Shown here: positions 52,465-63,421 of the stretch, in pieces | Layout: the number at the start of each line of letters is the position of its first letter | How positions within the stretch are numbered: position 1 is the first letter of the stretch | Source of the DNA: Desulfofundulus thermobenzoicus | GTDB taxonomy: Bacteria > Bacillota > Desulfotomaculia > Desulfotomaculales > Desulfovirgulaceae | Direction of reading: 5' to 3' | Length of the DNA stretch: 64,000 nucleotides | Assembly: GCF_009428905.1 (NCBI RefSeq) | Contig: NZ_WHYR01000017.1 | Location: 1 to 64,000 of the forward strand | The notes under the pieces: model-generated | The model's input: the letters and a program-made list of their open reading frames with translations, nothing else | What the model was told of the DNA's origin: nothing | The model's database searches: none | Position numbers and translations under genes: made by a program

Positions 52465-53517
52465 TCACCACCCTATCGCCCGGTAGATATACATACCTAT
52501 CCCGGTAATAAAAATGTTGGCCAGGGAAAGGGGCACCAGCACCTTCCAGCCGAAGCCCATCAACTGGTCAACCCGGATCCGGGGATAGGTCCAGCGCAAC
52601 CACATGAAGACGAAAATCAGGGCGTAAACCTTGATGAAGAACCAGAACCAGGAGGGCAGGAAAGTCCAGCCGAAGGGAGCCAGCCAGCCGCCCAGGAACA
52701 TGATGGTGGCCATGCAGGAGATGACCATCATACCGCCGTATTCCGCCAGCATGAACATGGCATAACCCATGCCGCCGTACTCGGTATAAGGGCCGGCAAT
52801 GATCTCCGATTCCCCTTCCACCAGGTCGAAGGGCGTCCGGTTGGTCTCGGAAATTCCGGCAATGAAGTAGATCAGAAAGGCCAGGGGTTGAGCCAGGATA
52901 AACCAGGACCCCTTCTGGGCATTGACAATCTCATTGATGTTCAGGGTGCCGGTGAGCATGATTACTCCCAGCAGGGCCAGCACCAGGGGCAGCTCATAAC
53001 TGACCATCTGGGCCACCACCCGCATACCCCCCACCAGGGAGTATTTGTTATAGGAAGACCAGCCACCCATCCAGAAGATGATGGTGGACAGGGACCCCAC
53101 AGCCAGCACGTAAAAGACACCGATATTCATATCCATGGGAGCCATCCCCTCCCCCCAGGGAATGACCGCAAAGGCCATCATGGGAGGAACAAAGACCAGG
53201 AGGGGGGCGGCCAGAAAGACCAGTTTATCCACCCGCCGCGGGATGATAATCTCCTTGGCCAGCAACTTCACCACGTCGGCCACGGTCTGCAGCAAACCCC
53301 TGGGGCCGACCCGGTTCGGTCCAATGCGGCACTGGATGTAGGCGCACACTTTCCGTTCCATGTACACCAGCCAGATCACATTGAGGGAGACAAAGATAAT
53401 GACGGCCACCAGCTTCACCAGCATGACAATAAAGTCACCGGCCAGGGGGGGTACGCCGGCATCGGCCAGGATGGCCCGCAAGCCCGCGGCTATACCGGTA
53501 AAAATATTTTCACCCAT
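52465..53517 (-). CDS. nuoH: Complex I subunit H
   Basis: A 350-aa membrane subunit forming the quinone-access channel. It has [20 protein letters not shown] and [20 protein letters not shown], both strictly typical. Confidence 0.97.
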   Translation of the reverse strand: MGENIFTGIAAGLRAILADAGVPPLAGDFIVMLVKLVAVIIFVSLNVIWLVYMERKVCAYIQCRIGPNRVGPRGLLQTVADVVKLLAKEIIIPRRVDKLVFLAAPLLVFVPPMMAFAVIPWGEGMAPMDMNIGVFYVLAVGSLSTIIFWMGGWSSYNKYSLVGGMRVVAQMVSYELPLVLALLGVIMLTGTLNINEIVNAQKGSWFILAQPLAFLIYFIAGISETNRTPFDLVEGESEIIAGPYTEYGGMGYAMFMLAEYGGMMVISCMATIMFLGGWLAPFGWTFLPSWFWFFIKVYALIFVFMWLRWTYPRIRVDQLMGFGWKVLVPLSLANIFITGIGMYIYRAIGW

Positions 53518-53543
53518 GCCTCTTCTCCCCTAACTCCATGTTT

Positions 53544-54638
53544 TTAACAATCCACTTCGCCCAGCACAATATCTATACTGCCCAGGATGGCGATCACATC
53601 GGCAATCTTCCAGCCCACCAGCAGTTCACCCAGGTAGCCCAGGTTGATAAAGGAAGGCCGCCGGAAATGCACCCGGTAGGGTTTGGGGCTGCCGTCGCTG
53701 ACCACATAAGCCCCGAAAACACCCTTGGAGCTCTCAATTTCCGCGTAGGCTTCCCCGGCCGGGGGCTTGATCACTTTAGGTATTTTTGCCAGAATAGGTC
53801 CTTCCGGCAGTCCCTCCACCGCCTGCCGGATAATCCGGACCGACTGGCGCATTTCCTTAATCCGGCAGACAAAGCGGTCGAAACAGTCGCCGTTTTTACC
53901 CAGGGGCACTTCAAAATCAAACCGGTCGTAAACACTGTAGGGACGCACCTTGCGCAGATCGTAGGGCACACCGCTGCCCCTCAAAGTGGGACCGCTGAGG
54001 CTGTAATTGATACCCGTCTGCGGGTCAATGATCCCCACATATTTGGTCCGGGCCTGGAATATCTCGTTACCGGTGATCAGGCCGTCATATTCATCGCAAC
54101 AGGACGGGAAATCCCTCAAAAACTGTTCCAGCATCGGGAAGAACTCCGGCGGCAAATCGTCGGCCACCCCGCCGATGCGGAAATAGCTGAAGGTCATGCG
54201 CGAGCCGGAAACCATCTCCAGCAGATCCAGTATCCGCTCCCGTTCCCTGAAGGGATAAAAGACGCCGGTAACCCCACCGATATCCATACTGTAGGTGCCT
54301 ATGGCCACCAGGTGGCTGGCTATCCGGGACAGCTCGCCCACAATCACCCGGATATACTCGGCCCGCTCGGGTACCTCTATGCCCATTAACTTTTCCACCG
54401 CCGCCACATAACCCCAGTTCATCAACATGGAAGCCAGGTAATCCATCCGGTCGGTGTAGGGAATCACCTGGGTGTAGGTCCTGGCCTCGGCCAGCTTTTC
54501 AATACCCCGGTGCAGGTAACCCGGCACGGAGGTGGCCTTGACCACCACTTCGCCGTCCAGTTCCAGGATGATACGGAAGACGCCGTGGGTACTGGGGTGC
54601 TGGGGTCCCATATTCAGGACGTAAGTTTGTGTTTTCAT
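53544..54638 (-). CDS. nuoD: Complex I subunit D (49 kDa)
   Basis: A 364-aa peripheral-arm subunit related to the large subunit of [NiFe] hydrogenase, at the quinone site. It has [14 protein letters not shown] and [12 protein letters not shown]-like segments, and no NiFe cysteines. AGAGGTG precedes ATG 54638. Confidence 0.97.
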   Translation of the reverse strand: MKTQTYVLNMGPQHPSTHGVFRIILELDGEVVVKATSVPGYLHRGIEKLAEARTYTQVIPYTDRMDYLASMLMNWGYVAAVEKLMGIEVPERAEYIRVIVGELSRIASHLVAIGTYSMDIGGVTGVFYPFRERERILDLLEMVSGSRMTFSYFRIGGVADDLPPEFFPMLEQFLRDFPSCCDEYDGLITGNEIFQARTKYVGIIDPQTGINYSLSGPTLRGSGVPYDLRKVRPYSVYDRFDFEVPLGKNGDCFDRFVCRIKEMRQSVRIIRQAVEGLPEGPILAKIPKVIKPPAGEAYAEIESSKGVFGAYVVSDGSPKPYRVHFRRPSFINLGYLGELLVGWKIADVIAILGSIDIVLGEVDC

Positions 54639-54673
54639 GCACCACACCTCTTAAACCCGATAATCGTGGCCAC

Positions 54674-55135
54674 TCACTCCTCCCGGCCGCCTTCCCACTG
54701 GAAGTCCTTGCGCAGGGGATGGCCCTGAAAGCTGTCATCCAGGAGGATGCGGGTGGGATGGCCGGGATAACCGGTGAAGTTGATACCGAGCAAATCGTAA
54801 ACCTCCCGCTCCTGCCAGGCGGCCCCGCTCCACAGGGGGCACAGGGAAGGCACCGCCGGGTTTTCCCTGTCCTCCACTTTCACCTTAACCATCAAAGTGT
54901 GATTGCGGGTAAGGGAAACCAGGTTGTATATCACCATAAAATGATCTTTAAAATCCACCGCCGTCAGGTTGGTCAGGTAATCAAAGCAGTAGTCGGGATT
55001 ATTTTTCAACTCGGCCATCAAAGGTACCAGATCACCGGCCGGCACCTGCAGCATCCCTTCCCCGGCCACTTCCACACCGGGAAACTTTTCCTTCAATCTT
55101 TCCATCAATTCAGCGGATAGTTCATAATTAGCCAC
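54674..55135 (-). CDS. nuoC: Complex I subunit C (30 kDa)
   Basis: A 153-aa subunit with the signature [17 protein letters not shown] and HPLRKDF. It is separate from nuoD (not fused, as it is in E. coli). It starts at GTG 55135 and overlaps nuoB by eight bases. Confidence 0.96.
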   Translation of the reverse strand: MANYELSAELMERLKEKFPGVEVAGEGMLQVPAGDLVPLMAELKNNPDYCFDYLTNLTAVDFKDHFMVIYNLVSLTRNHTLMVKVKVEDRENPAVPSLCPLWSGAAWQEREVYDLLGINFTGYPGHPTRILLDDSFQGHPLRKDFQWEGGREE

Positions 55136-55667
55136 GGGGCAGGGTCACCACCTTGGGATTTTTGATCTTGTCCCGTAACATCAAAAAGCCCTCAATAATC
55201 GCCTCGGGCCGGGGCGGGCAGCCCGGCACGTAAACATCCACCGGCACCAGTTTATCCACCCCGGGCACCACGTGGTACGAATCCACAAAGGGTCCTCCCG
55301 AAATGGCACAACTGCCCACGGCAATCACCCATTTGGGCTCGCTCATCTGTTCATAAAGGCGCAGCACAAAGGGGGCCGCCTTTTTGGTCACCGTTCCGGC
55401 AACGACCATCACGTCCGCCTGCCGCGGGGATCCCCGGGCCACTTCGTAGCCGAAACGGGAAAGGTCAAAACGGGAAAAGTTGGCGGCCATTAAAGCCTCG
55501 ATGGCACAGCAGGCCAGGCCGAAACCCAGGGGCCAGAGGGAATGGGCCCGGGCGATGTTCAGGAGCTTTTCCAGGGGAGCCAGGTAGATCAGGCGCTTTA
55601 CTTCATTGACCACTGCCGGGTCGCTGGTTAACTGCTCTACCGGATGGGTAGCCTTTGTCACTTCCAT
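55128..55667 (-). CDS. nuoB: Complex I subunit B
   Basis: A 179-aa carrier of cluster N2. The cysteines are in [23 protein letters not shown] and [14 protein letters not shown]. It overlaps nuoA by ten bases. Confidence 0.97.
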   Translation of the reverse strand: MEVTKATHPVEQLTSDPAVVNEVKRLIYLAPLEKLLNIARAHSLWPLGFGLACCAIEALMAANFSRFDLSRFGYEVARGSPRQADVMVVAGTVTKKAAPFVLRLYEQMSEPKWVIAVGSCAISGGPFVDSYHVVPGVDKLVPVDVYVPGCPPRPEAIIEGFLMLRDKIKNPKVVTLPRG

Positions 55668-56014
55668 TCTAACGCTCCTTCCTTCCAGGCATACCAGAGG
55701 CCGACGACCAGGATGAAGATGAAAATAATCATCTCAATGAAGGCAAACAACCCCAGGCTCTGGAACTTTACGGCCCATGGATAGAGGTAAATGGTTTCCA
55801 CGTCAAAGATTACAAACAGCAAGGCGTAAAGAAAGTAACTGGTTTTGAACTGCACCCAGGTGGGCCCGATGGTGTCCACACCGCACTCGTAAGGTTCATA
55901 TTTAGCCCCTAAAGCCCGGCGCGGGTGAATGAGAAAACTGGTGGCCAGACCGCCACCGCCTACCAGCAGGCCGCCGATTAAAAACAGCAATACCCCCGTC
56001 CATTCCGAAAGCAT
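55658..56014 (-). CDS. nuoA: Complex I subunit A
   Basis: A 118-aa three-helix subunit. [19 protein letters not shown] and [15 protein letters not shown] are diagnostic. ATG 56014 has GGGGGGAG upstream; it is the first gene of an 11-gene nuoABCDHIJKLMN operon with no nuoEFG beside it. Confidence 0.96.
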   Translation of the reverse strand: MLSEWTGVLLFLIGGLLVGGGGLATSFLIHPRRALGAKYEPYECGVDTIGPTWVQFKTSYFLYALLFVIFDVETIYLYPWAVKFQSLGLFAFIEMIIFIFILVVGLWYAWKEGALEWK

Positions 56015-56189
56015 CCCCCATCTCCCCCCTTTCCCTGTTAATAATACGCTAAAAACGGGACACAACAGCCCGCACGCCCGCCAGCGTAAAGGTTTGTGAA
56101 TTCTGTAACTCCCCGGCACAAAAACAATGGTTGGTCTTGAGCCGGGGTTAGTTCATGCCCCCATGGACGTTCGTTTGCCCGGTAATCAT

Positions 56190-57011
56190 CTAATCGTCAA
56201 ACGAATCCCCGTTAGTGGCTCCCGGGGCATGACAATCCAAAAGCTTTTTTACCGGTTGAAAACCGCTCCGGTGTATGGGACAGGGCCCCCAGCGGGCCAG
56301 AGCTTCCAGATGGGATGGGGTGGGATAACCCTTATGACTGTCAAAGCCATACTGCGGGTAAATCTGATGAAAAGCCTGCATGAGATGGTCCCGGGTTACC
56401 TTAGCCAGTATGGAGGCAGCAGCTATGGAAGCGCTCACCGCATCCCCACCCACCAGCGGTTGCTGGTCCACGGGCATATCCAGCATATGCCGGCCGTCCA
56501 CCAGCAGGTACTGGGGCATTAAAGACAGACCCCTTACCGCCCGGCGCATGGCCAGCATTGATGCGTGGTGAATATTCAACAGCTGAATTTCCTGCACAGT
56601 GGAAATACCCACGGACCAGTCCAGAGCCATTTTTTTAATCTCTAATGCCAGGATTTCCCTCCGGGCCGGGGGCACCTTTTTGGAGTCGTCCAGTCCCCAT
56701 AAAGGGGCGCGGGGAGGCAAAATTACCGCCGCCGCCACCACCGGACCGGCCAGGGGGCCCCGCCCGGCCTCATCCACCCCGGCCACCATGGTGATACCCC
56801 GGGCGTGCAGCTCATCCTCAAAACTGTAGAGGGTGTTGAGGTGCTCACGCTGGCGCAGCCGGCGGTTCCTCTTCCGGTAGATACTATCCAGCAGCCTGCG
56901 CACTCCCGGGCGGCCATCGCCGGCCATGGCCGCCAGCAATTCCTCCGGCGGTTCCCCCCGTGCTTCCAGCAGGCGTTTTATTTGCGGCAGGGTAAGCCGT
57001 TCAATGTCCAC
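56190..57011 (-). CDS. rnhB: Ribonuclease HII
   Basis: Degrades RNA in RNA-DNA hybrids and excises misincorporated ribonucleotides; 273 aa. It has VAGVDEAGRGPLAGPV (catalytic Asp/Glu), LDDSKK and GGDAVSASIAAASILAKVTRD. There is an N-terminal extension of about 75 residues, as in Firmicute RNase HII. GTG 57011 has GGAAGG upstream. Confidence 0.96.
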   Translation of the reverse strand: MDIERLTLPQIKRLLEARGEPPEELLAAMAGDGRPGVRRLLDSIYRKRNRRLRQREHLNTLYSFEDELHARGITMVAGVDEAGRGPLAGPVVAAAVILPPRAPLWGLDDSKKVPPARREILALEIKKMALDWSVGISTVQEIQLLNIHHASMLAMRRAVRGLSLMPQYLLVDGRHMLDMPVDQQPLVGGDAVSASIAAASILAKVTRDHLMQAFHQIYPQYGFDSHKGYPTPSHLEALARWGPCPIHRSGFQPVKKLLDCHAPGATNGDSFDD

Positions 57012-57139
57012 GACCGGAGCCTTCCGAAAACAAATTAATACTTTAAGATAGAATTTTCGCGGTGCAGACCTAAATCCCTGCTCCAGTAAAAGATTTTTCT
57101 AATGGAAAATTAGCCGGTAAGATGGGAAAAACCGAGTAA

Positions 57140-57988
57140 TCAGCCACAGGGTTCGTCCAGAGTAACCCGCCCCAGCTTCCCTGCGCGAAATTCCTTTAAC
57201 AGATGAATGGCCGCCCGTCCGGTGTCCGGCACTCCCCCGGCGCCCAGCAATCCCCGGCGCCGGGCGATCAGTTCCAGCACTTGCCGGCCATGGGCCGGCA
57301 CTTCTTCCAGCCGATAACGTTCCATTAACGGACGGGGGCAATGCTCTTTCAACCAGCCGACCAGCCAGGCGGCCACATCCTCCACATCAAAGACTTCTTC
57401 TTTAATGGCACCGGTGACCGCCAGTTTTAAAGCTATCTGGCGATCGTCAAATTTGGGCCAGAGTACCCCCGGGGTATCCAGCAACTCCACCCCCCGGGCC
57501 AATCGGATCCACTGCTGCCCCCTGGTCACTCCGGGGCGGTTGCCGGTACGGGTAACCCGGCGGCCCACCAGGGCATTGATAAAGAGGGATTTACCCACAT
57601 TGGGTATGCCCACCACCATGCAACGGGGGGAACGGGGACGGCGCCCCCGGGACACCAGGGCCTGTATTTTGCCGTTGCTCAATTCCTCCACCAGGAGCGG
57701 CACTTCCCCCAAACCCTTTCCCGTGGTGGAATCCACGGCTATGGCCGGCGTCCCCCGGATGGAAAACCATTCCAACCAGCGCAGGGTCACCGCACCATCG
57801 GCCAGATCCGCCTTATTCAACACCACCAGCCGGGGCATATGCCCCAGGATTGCGGCTATCTGCGGGTTCCGGCTGCTGACCGGTATGCGGGCGTCCAGGA
57901 GCTCGATAACCACGTCCACCAGCTTCAGGTTTTCCCGCAACAGACGCCTGGCCCTGGCCATATGACCGGGGTACCACTGGATATGCAC
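57140..57988 (-). CDS. rbgA: Ribosome biogenesis GTPase RbgA (YlqF)
   Basis: Needed for late 50S assembly; 282 aa. Circularly permuted GTPase: G4 NKAD at about 58-61 precedes G1 GIPNVGKS and G3 DTPG. It starts MHIQWYPGHMARARR at GTG 57988. It lies between lepB and rnhB as in many Firmicutes. Confidence 0.96.
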   Translation of the reverse strand: MHIQWYPGHMARARRLLRENLKLVDVVIELLDARIPVSSRNPQIAAILGHMPRLVVLNKADLADGAVTLRWLEWFSIRGTPAIAVDSTTGKGLGEVPLLVEELSNGKIQALVSRGRRPRSPRCMVVGIPNVGKSLFINALVGRRVTRTGNRPGVTRGQQWIRLARGVELLDTPGVLWPKFDDRQIALKLAVTGAIKEEVFDVEDVAAWLVGWLKEHCPRPLMERYRLEEVPAHGRQVLELIARRRGLLGAGGVPDTGRAAIHLLKEFRAGKLGRVTLDEPCG

Positions 57989-58131
57989 ATTAAATCACCA
58001 CCACTGCCGCTCAATAAGGGAACCGTTTTATTCCCAATGGTTCCAATCCCCCGGACGGCGACAGTAAAAAGGGCATAAACAGCTGGCCGGGCGCATTGGT
58101 AAGCCCCCATCAGGCACTGCCGTCCCTGCTT

Positions 58132-58698
58132 TTAATGCAACAGACGGATGCGGTCCAGGGGCCAGTAAATGAGCACTGCTTTGCCGATAATATACTGCTG
58201 GGGCAAATACCCCCATATCCGGCTGTCATCACTGTTGTTACGGTTGTCTCCCAGCATCAGATAGGAACCGGACGGCACTTTTACCGGGCCGAAATCGGCA
58301 AAATGCAAATCCGCCGGCAGGTAGTTTTCCGGCACCTGGCGACCGTTGATATACAGCCGGCTGTTGCGCAGGGCAACGGTTTCACCGGGCATCCCGATCA
58401 ATCTCTTGACAAAATCCCGGTCCGGGTCCAGGGGATATTTAAACACCACAATATCTCCCCGGTGGGGCTCACCGATGCGATAGGAAAGCTTGCTGACAAT
58501 AATACGATCGCCAACCTGCAGCGTCGGTTCCATGGACCCCGTGGGAATATAAAAGGGGGCCAGGATAAAAATTCTGATTACTGTGGCCAGTAAAACGGCA
58601 ACAACCACTGACTCCAAAATTTCCCACAGGGCTGATTTTTGGGCCGGTTTCTTGGCCGGTTCGGTCAAAGCGCCCTCGCGATTCGCCTCTTCCATCAT
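58132..58698 (-). CDS. lepB: Signal peptidase I
   Basis: Membrane-anchored protease removing Sec/Tat signal peptides; 188 aa. There is one N-terminal helix (about 27-48). The catalytic Ser is in PTGSMEPTLQVGD and the catalytic Lys in RDFVKRLIGMPGE. GDNRNNSDDSR is the family box. GGGAGGG lies before the ATG. Between rplS and rbgA. Confidence 0.96.
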   Translation of the reverse strand: MMEEANREGALTEPAKKPAQKSALWEILESVVVAVLLATVIRIFILAPFYIPTGSMEPTLQVGDRIIVSKLSYRIGEPHRGDIVVFKYPLDPDRDFVKRLIGMPGETVALRNSRLYINGRQVPENYLPADLHFADFGPVKVPSGSYLMLGDNRNNSDDSRIWGYLPQQYIIGKAVLIYWPLDRIRLLH

Positions 58699-58725
58699 TG
58701 TCCCTCCCCCACCAGGGTAAAAGCC

Positions 58726-58749
58726 AAAAAGGGACTGTCCGGCAGTCCC
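58726..58749 (-). terminator. Intrinsic terminator after rplS
   Basis: GGGACTG and CAGTCCC form a seven-base stem (58731-58749) followed by TTTTTGG on the minus strand. It separates rplS from lepB, although read-through is possible. Confidence 0.8.
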
Positions 58750-58760
58750 CTGAAGGCAAG

Positions 58761-59102
58761 TTATCTTCTGTCCTTAATCCGTGCGGCCTTACCCCGCAGT
58801 TTGCGCAGGTAATAAAGTCTGGCCCGGCGCACACGGCCCCGCCGCACCACTTCAATACGGTCTATTCTGGGCGAATGCAGGGGGAAAGTTCTTTCCACAC
58901 CCACACCATAGGAAACCCGCCGCACGGTAAAGGTTTCGCTCAACCCCCCGCCCCGGCGGCGGATGACCACCCCCTCAAAGACCTGGATACGCTCCCGATT
59001 TCCCTCCACCACCTTTACATGCACCCGCACTGTGTCACCGGGATGGAAATCGGGAATATCGGCTTTCATCTGCTCTTGTTCCAGGGTTTGAATCAGGTTC
59101 AC
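58761..59102 (-). CDS. rplS: Ribosomal protein L19
   Basis: A 113-aa 50S protein at the 30S interface. It starts at GTG 59102 ([19 protein letters not shown]), with [25 protein letters not shown] and [14 protein letters not shown] as L19 hallmarks. Confidence 0.97.
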   Translation of the reverse strand: MNLIQTLEQEQMKADIPDFHPGDTVRVHVKVVEGNRERIQVFEGVVIRRRGGGLSETFTVRRVSYGVGVERTFPLHSPRIDRIEVVRRGRVRRARLYYLRKLRGKAARIKDRR

Positions 59103-59289
59103 CTTCCTACCCCCTTCCTGCCTGGACGTTCATGCTCCCAGCAGGGAAACAGCGGACCGTCCGTAATCAACAAATCTAATTATAACATAATCCTTACCAG
59201 CTGCGCAAGGCATTGCCGGCCTCCAAAAACAGGTGACAGCTGTGGCCCCCGGAAGACCGTTTTTCGTTCTTCCGGGTTAAATACCGGTT

Positions 59290-60036
59290 CTACTGAAGTA
59301 GTTCTTTCAATTCACCCATTACGGACAACAGGATCCGGCGGTCCTCCGGGGTGAGTAACGAAGGGTGCAGCAAATCGGGCCGGGCAGCCAGGGTGCGCAG
59401 CAGGGATTGGCGCCGGCGCCAGAGGCGGATGTTTTCGTGGTGGCCGCTCAAGAGTACCTCCGGCACCGGGTACCCCCGGTATTCCCTGGGCCGGGTATAA
59501 TGGGGGTATTCCAAAAGACCGTCGCTGAAGGATTCTTCGGCCACGGAAGTTTCTTCCCCCAGCACCCCGGGAATCAGGCGGCTCACCGCATCCACCACCA
59601 CCATGGCCGGAATCTCTCCTCCCGTAAGGACAAAATCGCCAATGGAAATTTCGTCGGTGGCCAGGCATTCGGCCACCCGTTCGTCAACCCCTTCGTAATG
59701 ACCACAGATAAGCACCAGGTGCCTTTCCCGGGATAATTCGGCTGCCACGGCCTGGGTAAAGGTACGACCGGCGGGTCGCAACAGAATCACCCGGTCCGGT
59801 TTCGCCCGTGCGCCAATCCAATCCATAGCCTCGAAAATGGGTTCCGCAGCCATCACCATCCCGGCGCCACCACCAAAGGGGGTATCGTCCACGGTACGAT
59901 GCTTGTTCCTGGAAAAATCACGGATATTGATCAGGTTTATTTCCACCAGCCCCCTTGCCCGGGCTCTTTTAATGATGCTGGCATCGAAAGGGCCGCTGAA
60001 CATTTCCGGGAAAAGGGTCAGTATATCCACCCGCAT
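59290..60036 (-). CDS. trmD: tRNA (guanine-N1-)-methyltransferase
   Basis: Methylates G37 of tRNAs reading CNN; about 248 aa. A trefoil-knot SPOUT enzyme with [24 protein letters not shown] and [11 protein letters not shown]. The start ATG 60036 is preceded by a TTG. A 190-base gap to rimM holds no visible gene. Confidence 0.97.
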   Translation of the reverse strand: MRVDILTLFPEMFSGPFDASIIKRARARGLVEINLINIRDFSRNKHRTVDDTPFGGGAGMVMAAEPIFEAMDWIGARAKPDRVILLRPAGRTFTQAVAAELSRERHLVLICGHYEGVDERVAECLATDEISIGDFVLTGGEIPAMVVVDAVSRLIPGVLGEETSVAEESFSDGLLEYPHYTRPREYRGYPVPEVLLSGHHENIRLWRRRQSLLRTLAARPDLLHPSLLTPEDRRILLSVMGELKELLQ

Positions 60037-60228
60037 CAAGCATTCACCCGCAAAATATAATATTCAGTCAAACCGTTGTAGGCCCGGCGTTGTCCCGCTC
60101 ACTCCCTGGCTTTCGCGTAAGATGCGCACCACAGCTCGCTTCGGACCTTTGTATTTACCACCGGTTTCAGTGAACACTTACTCCCCAATACAATCTTCTT
60201 AACGCCTATAAGGCCTGGTCACCTCTGG

Positions 60229-60768
60229 TCATTCATCCATCAATCCCGGCGGAAGGTCCACCACCATACGCCTGCCGGCCAGGTCGATTTCCCGCACCAC
60301 CTGCTTTAACGCCGGTACCAGCAGGGGTTTATTGTCTTCCTTCTCCACAATGTAAACGTCATTGGCGCCGGTGGAAAGGACATCCCTTACCCTGCCCAGG
60401 GGCCGCCCCTCCACAGTGAATACGTTTAAACCAATAATGTCGAATATATAATATGTATCTTCCGGCAGGGGAACCAGCTCGTCCCTGGTCACCTGCAGCA
60501 GCGCCCCTTTCAGTTCCCTGGCGGCGTTCATGTCCACCACTTCCTTGAATTTTATGATTATAAATTTTTTGTGCCGGCCGGTTTCTTCTATATGAAAGGC
60601 CCTTCGCCGCCCCAGGTGGTAAACCTGCACCACGGACATGGTTTCAAACCGTTCGGGAAAATCGGTGAGGGGAAGGACCCGCACCGCCCCCCGGTGACCC
60701 TGGGTGTTCACCACTTTACCGATGGAAATATATTCGTCGGAAATATATTCATCCTTCACGGGGAACAT
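60229..60768 (-). CDS. rimM: 16S rRNA processing protein RimM
   Basis: A 30S assembly factor binding S19; 179 aa. It has [20 protein letters not shown] at the N-terminus and a PRC-barrel C-terminus ([20 protein letters not shown]). The N-terminus carries a short tandem duplication [10 protein letters not shown]. It overlaps ylqD by 20 bases, with GGAGGAAGG inside the ylqD end. Confidence 0.96.
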   Translation of the reverse strand: MFPVKDEYISDEYISIGKVVNTQGHRGAVRVLPLTDFPERFETMSVVQVYHLGRRRAFHIEETGRHKKFIIIKFKEVVDMNAARELKGALLQVTRDELVPLPEDTYYIFDIIGLNVFTVEGRPLGRVRDVLSTGANDVYIVEKEDNKPLLVPALKQVVREIDLAGRRMVVDLPPGLMDE

Positions 60769-61183
60769 TCCTTCCTCCCCACCGGATTTCCTTTACCACC
60801 CAGTCTTCCAGGACAATTTCCACATCCATTATTTGCTGCCAGTGGTCACCCCTTTTTATATCCACAATGCTCTCCACACGACCATGGATAATCTCTTCTC
60901 CTGGAGTAAGACGGGTTATCTCCTTTAATTTATCCAGCAGTTTCTGCCTGGTCTCCAGCCGGCCGGACCGTTCCTCTTCTATCTTCTGCCGGACGGCGGG
61001 AACGCTCCGGGGATCCTTCCTCTCCATTTCCGCAGTCAAACGCCGGGCTTGAAATTCCAGGTGCTGCATCTGCACATCCAGCCTGGCAATGGCCTCCTGG
61101 ATTTCCCCGGCCAGTTGCCTTTTATAGTTCTCCGTCACCCTGACCTTGATAACCACCGGCCTGGTTATGGTTATTTGTTCCAT
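60749..61183 (-). CDS. ylqD: YlqD family protein
   Basis: A 144-aa predicted coiled-coil protein of unknown function. It starts [19 protein letters not shown] and has a long helical middle ([20 protein letters not shown]) and a small beta C-terminus. It is conserved in this rpsP-rimM cluster position in Firmicutes. Confidence 0.9.
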   Translation of the reverse strand: MEQITITRPVVIKVRVTENYKRQLAGEIQEAIARLDVQMQHLEFQARRLTAEMERKDPRSVPAVRQKIEEERSGRLETRQKLLDKLKEITRLTPGEEIIHGRVESIVDIKRGDHWQQIMDVEIVLEDWVVKEIRWGGRNVPREG

Positions 61184-61373
61184 AATATTCACCGCCATTG
61201 ATATACAGGGGAGGGTAAATCCCTCCCCAATGCTGTCTGTGGTACCGCTTCCCGGCAGGAAGTTGCTCTAAAATTGCCTGCCCGGTTCATGGGACTGCTC
61301 CCGGAAAACAGGTCGCCCCCACGGTGCGGGCCACCGGCCGGATAGACCCATTCGGCCGTTCAAATTGCCGGGT

Positions 61374-61607
61374 TCAAACTATCTCCACAATTACCTTTTT
61401 ACGCTGCCTGGTGGCCGCTGCTTTAACCACCGTACGAATGGCCCTGGCAATGCGCCCCTGCTTCCCAATCACCTTTCCCATATCTTCAGGGGCAACTTTC
61501 AACTCAATAAGACAGGATTTTTCTTTTTCCACCAGATTTACGGCAACCTTGTCCGGCTGGTCCACCAGGGCCCTGGCCAGGATCTCCACCACTTCTTTCA
61601 TCGCCAT
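61374..61607 (-). CDS. khpA: KH-domain RNA-binding protein KhpA (YlqC)
   Basis: A 77-aa single KH domain with the VIGKQGRIARAIR GxxG loop. KhpA pairs with KhpB/Jag in RNA binding and cell division control in other Firmicutes. GGGGAGG precedes the ATG. Between rpsP and ylqD. Confidence 0.95.
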   Translation of the reverse strand: MAMKEVVEILARALVDQPDKVAVNLVEKEKSCLIELKVAPEDMGKVIGKQGRIARAIRTVVKAAATRQRKKVIVEIV

Positions 61608-61622
61608 GGCTACCTCCCCAAT

Positions 61623-61889
61623 CTACTGGCTTTCTCCAGCCGGTTTTTGCAGCAAGCCAGCCTTTTGGAACAGCGCACGGACGGTATCGGTAAGCTGGGC
61701 ACCATTTTGCAACCACTTCCTTGCCCTGATCTCATCGATTTTAATTTCAGCCGGTTCCTTTAACGGATCGTAGTAGCCCAATTCCTCCACAAACCGGCCA
61801 TCCCGGGGCGAACGGGAGTCTGCCACTATAATGCGGTAAAAGGGGCTTTTCTTGTCTCCCATCCTTCTCAACCTGATCTTTACGGCCAT
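61623..61889 (-). CDS. rpsP: Ribosomal protein S16
   Basis: An 88-aa 30S protein starting [20 protein letters not shown], with [20 protein letters not shown]. The rest of the upstream frame is not translated. Confidence 0.97.
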   Translation of the reverse strand: MAVKIRLRRMGDKKSPFYRIIVADSRSPRDGRFVEELGYYDPLKEPAEIKIDEIRARKWLQNGAQLTDTVRALFQKAGLLQKPAGESQ

Positions 61890-61964
61890 GCTGTCTTCAC
61901 CTCCTTCGTATGATACTGTTTGAGAAAACCTGTATCTGCCACCGCCCGGGGGGCGGTGCACCCA

Positions 61965-63335
61965 TTAAAACAGGCGTTTACCTTTGCCGGGCAAAAAGTT
62001 CCCGGGAATCCGGCCACCCTTTTTGGCCCCCCTGCCCACTTCCGCAAACTGCTTCATCATTTTGCGCGTCTGCTCGAACTGTTTTAAAACGCTGTTTACC
62101 TTTTGGACCGAAGTGCCGCTGCCCCGGGCAATGCGCCGGCGGCGGCTGCCGTTTATTTCATGGGGGTGCGCCCGTTCCCAGGGAGTCATGGATTTGATGA
62201 TGGCTTCCACATAAACCAGCTCTTTGTCGTCCACATCTCCCAGTTCTTTTAATTTTTTCATACTGCTCAGACCGGGAATCATACTGATAACCTGCTGGAG
62301 GGGCCCCAGTTTTTTGACTTCCTGTAACTGTTCCAGAAAGTCCTCCAGGGTAAATTCGGCGCTTTTAATCTTTTGATTCAGCCGGGCCACCTGTTCGGCA
62401 TCAAAACTGGCCTGGGCCTTTTCAATCAGGGTGAGCACGTCCCCCATGCCCAAAATGCGGTCGGCCATGCGGTCCGGATGGAAAGGTTCCAGAGCATCCA
62501 GCTTTTCGCCCACACCCACAAATTTGATGGGGCAGCCGGTAACCGCCTTCACCGAAAGGGCCGCCCCGCCCCGGGTATCACCGTCCAGTTTGGTCAGCAC
62601 CACCCCGTCCAGGCCCAGGCGCTGGTTGAAGGTCTCGGCCACGTTGACGGCCACCTGGCCGGTCATGGCATCAACCACCAGGAGAATTTCATGGGGGTGA
62701 ACCGTACGTTTGATGGCCTCCAGTTCGGCCATCATCTCTTCATCTATTTGCAGCCGCCCGGCCGTGTCTATGATCAGGAGATCCCGCCCCGTCCCTATGG
62801 CATGCTCCACCGACGCCCGGGCTATATCCACCGGACTCTGGCCATCGCCCATGGCAAATACCGGTATGTCCAGCTGCTGGCCTAAAACCTGCAACTGCTT
62901 GATGGCTGCCGGACGGTAGACATCCCCCGCCACCAGCAGGGGGCGGCGGCCCTGTTTGCGCAACACGTTGGCCAGTTTGGCGGCGGTGGTGGTTTTACCC
63001 GCCCCGTGCAAACCCACCATCATCACAATGGTGGGCGGTTTGGAGGCCAGGTTCAGCTTGCTCTGCGTCCCCCCCATCAGGCCGGCCAGTTCATCCCGCA
63101 CAATCTTGATTACCTGCTGGGCCGGTGTAAGGCTGCCCAAAACGTCCTGACCCACCGCCCGTTCCTTTACCCGGGCGATAAAATTCTTCACCACCTGAAA
63201 GTTGACGTCGGCACCCAACAGAGCCCGGCGCACTTCCTTCATGGCTTCGTCCACATCGGCTTCCGTAAGGCGACCCTTCCCCTTTAATTTACGAAAGGTT
63301 TCCTGCAGTCTTTCGGCCAGGCCGGAAAAAACCAT
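61965..63335 (-). CDS. ffh: Signal recognition particle protein Ffh
   Basis: A 456-aa GTPase that binds signal peptides and SRP RNA. It has an N domain, then G1 GLHGAGKTTTAAKLA, DTAGR and TKLDGDTRGG, and a methionine-rich M domain with RIARGSGTSVQKVNSVLKQ. It follows ylxM on the same strand. Confidence 0.97.
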   Translation of the reverse strand: MVFSGLAERLQETFRKLKGKGRLTEADVDEAMKEVRRALLGADVNFQVVKNFIARVKERAVGQDVLGSLTPAQQVIKIVRDELAGLMGGTQSKLNLASKPPTIVMMVGLHGAGKTTTAAKLANVLRKQGRRPLLVAGDVYRPAAIKQLQVLGQQLDIPVFAMGDGQSPVDIARASVEHAIGTGRDLLIIDTAGRLQIDEEMMAELEAIKRTVHPHEILLVVDAMTGQVAVNVAETFNQRLGLDGVVLTKLDGDTRGGAALSVKAVTGCPIKFVGVGEKLDALEPFHPDRMADRILGMGDVLTLIEKAQASFDAEQVARLNQKIKSAEFTLEDFLEQLQEVKKLGPLQQVISMIPGLSSMKKLKELGDVDDKELVYVEAIIKSMTPWERAHPHEINGSRRRRIARGSGTSVQKVNSVLKQFEQTRKMMKQFAEVGRGAKKGGRIPGNFLPGKGKRLF

Positions 63336-63421
63336 GGGCTCACCTCCCAGATTGGTCGTTGGTGGTTGAACGTTGTTTCAGCGAACATTTACTCACCAGC
63401 TATGGGAAAGGGCTTACTTCA

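Noticed and set aside
52405-53547. A 380-codon plus-strand frame opposite nuoH and nuoI
   Set aside because: Shadow of the nuo genes, rich in His, Gln, Gly and Pro with no recognisable domains.
60723-60752. Tandem duplication encoding [10 protein letters not shown] at the rimM start as a regulatory repeat
   Set aside because: It is inside the coding frame, short, and most simply an in-frame duplication without further effect.
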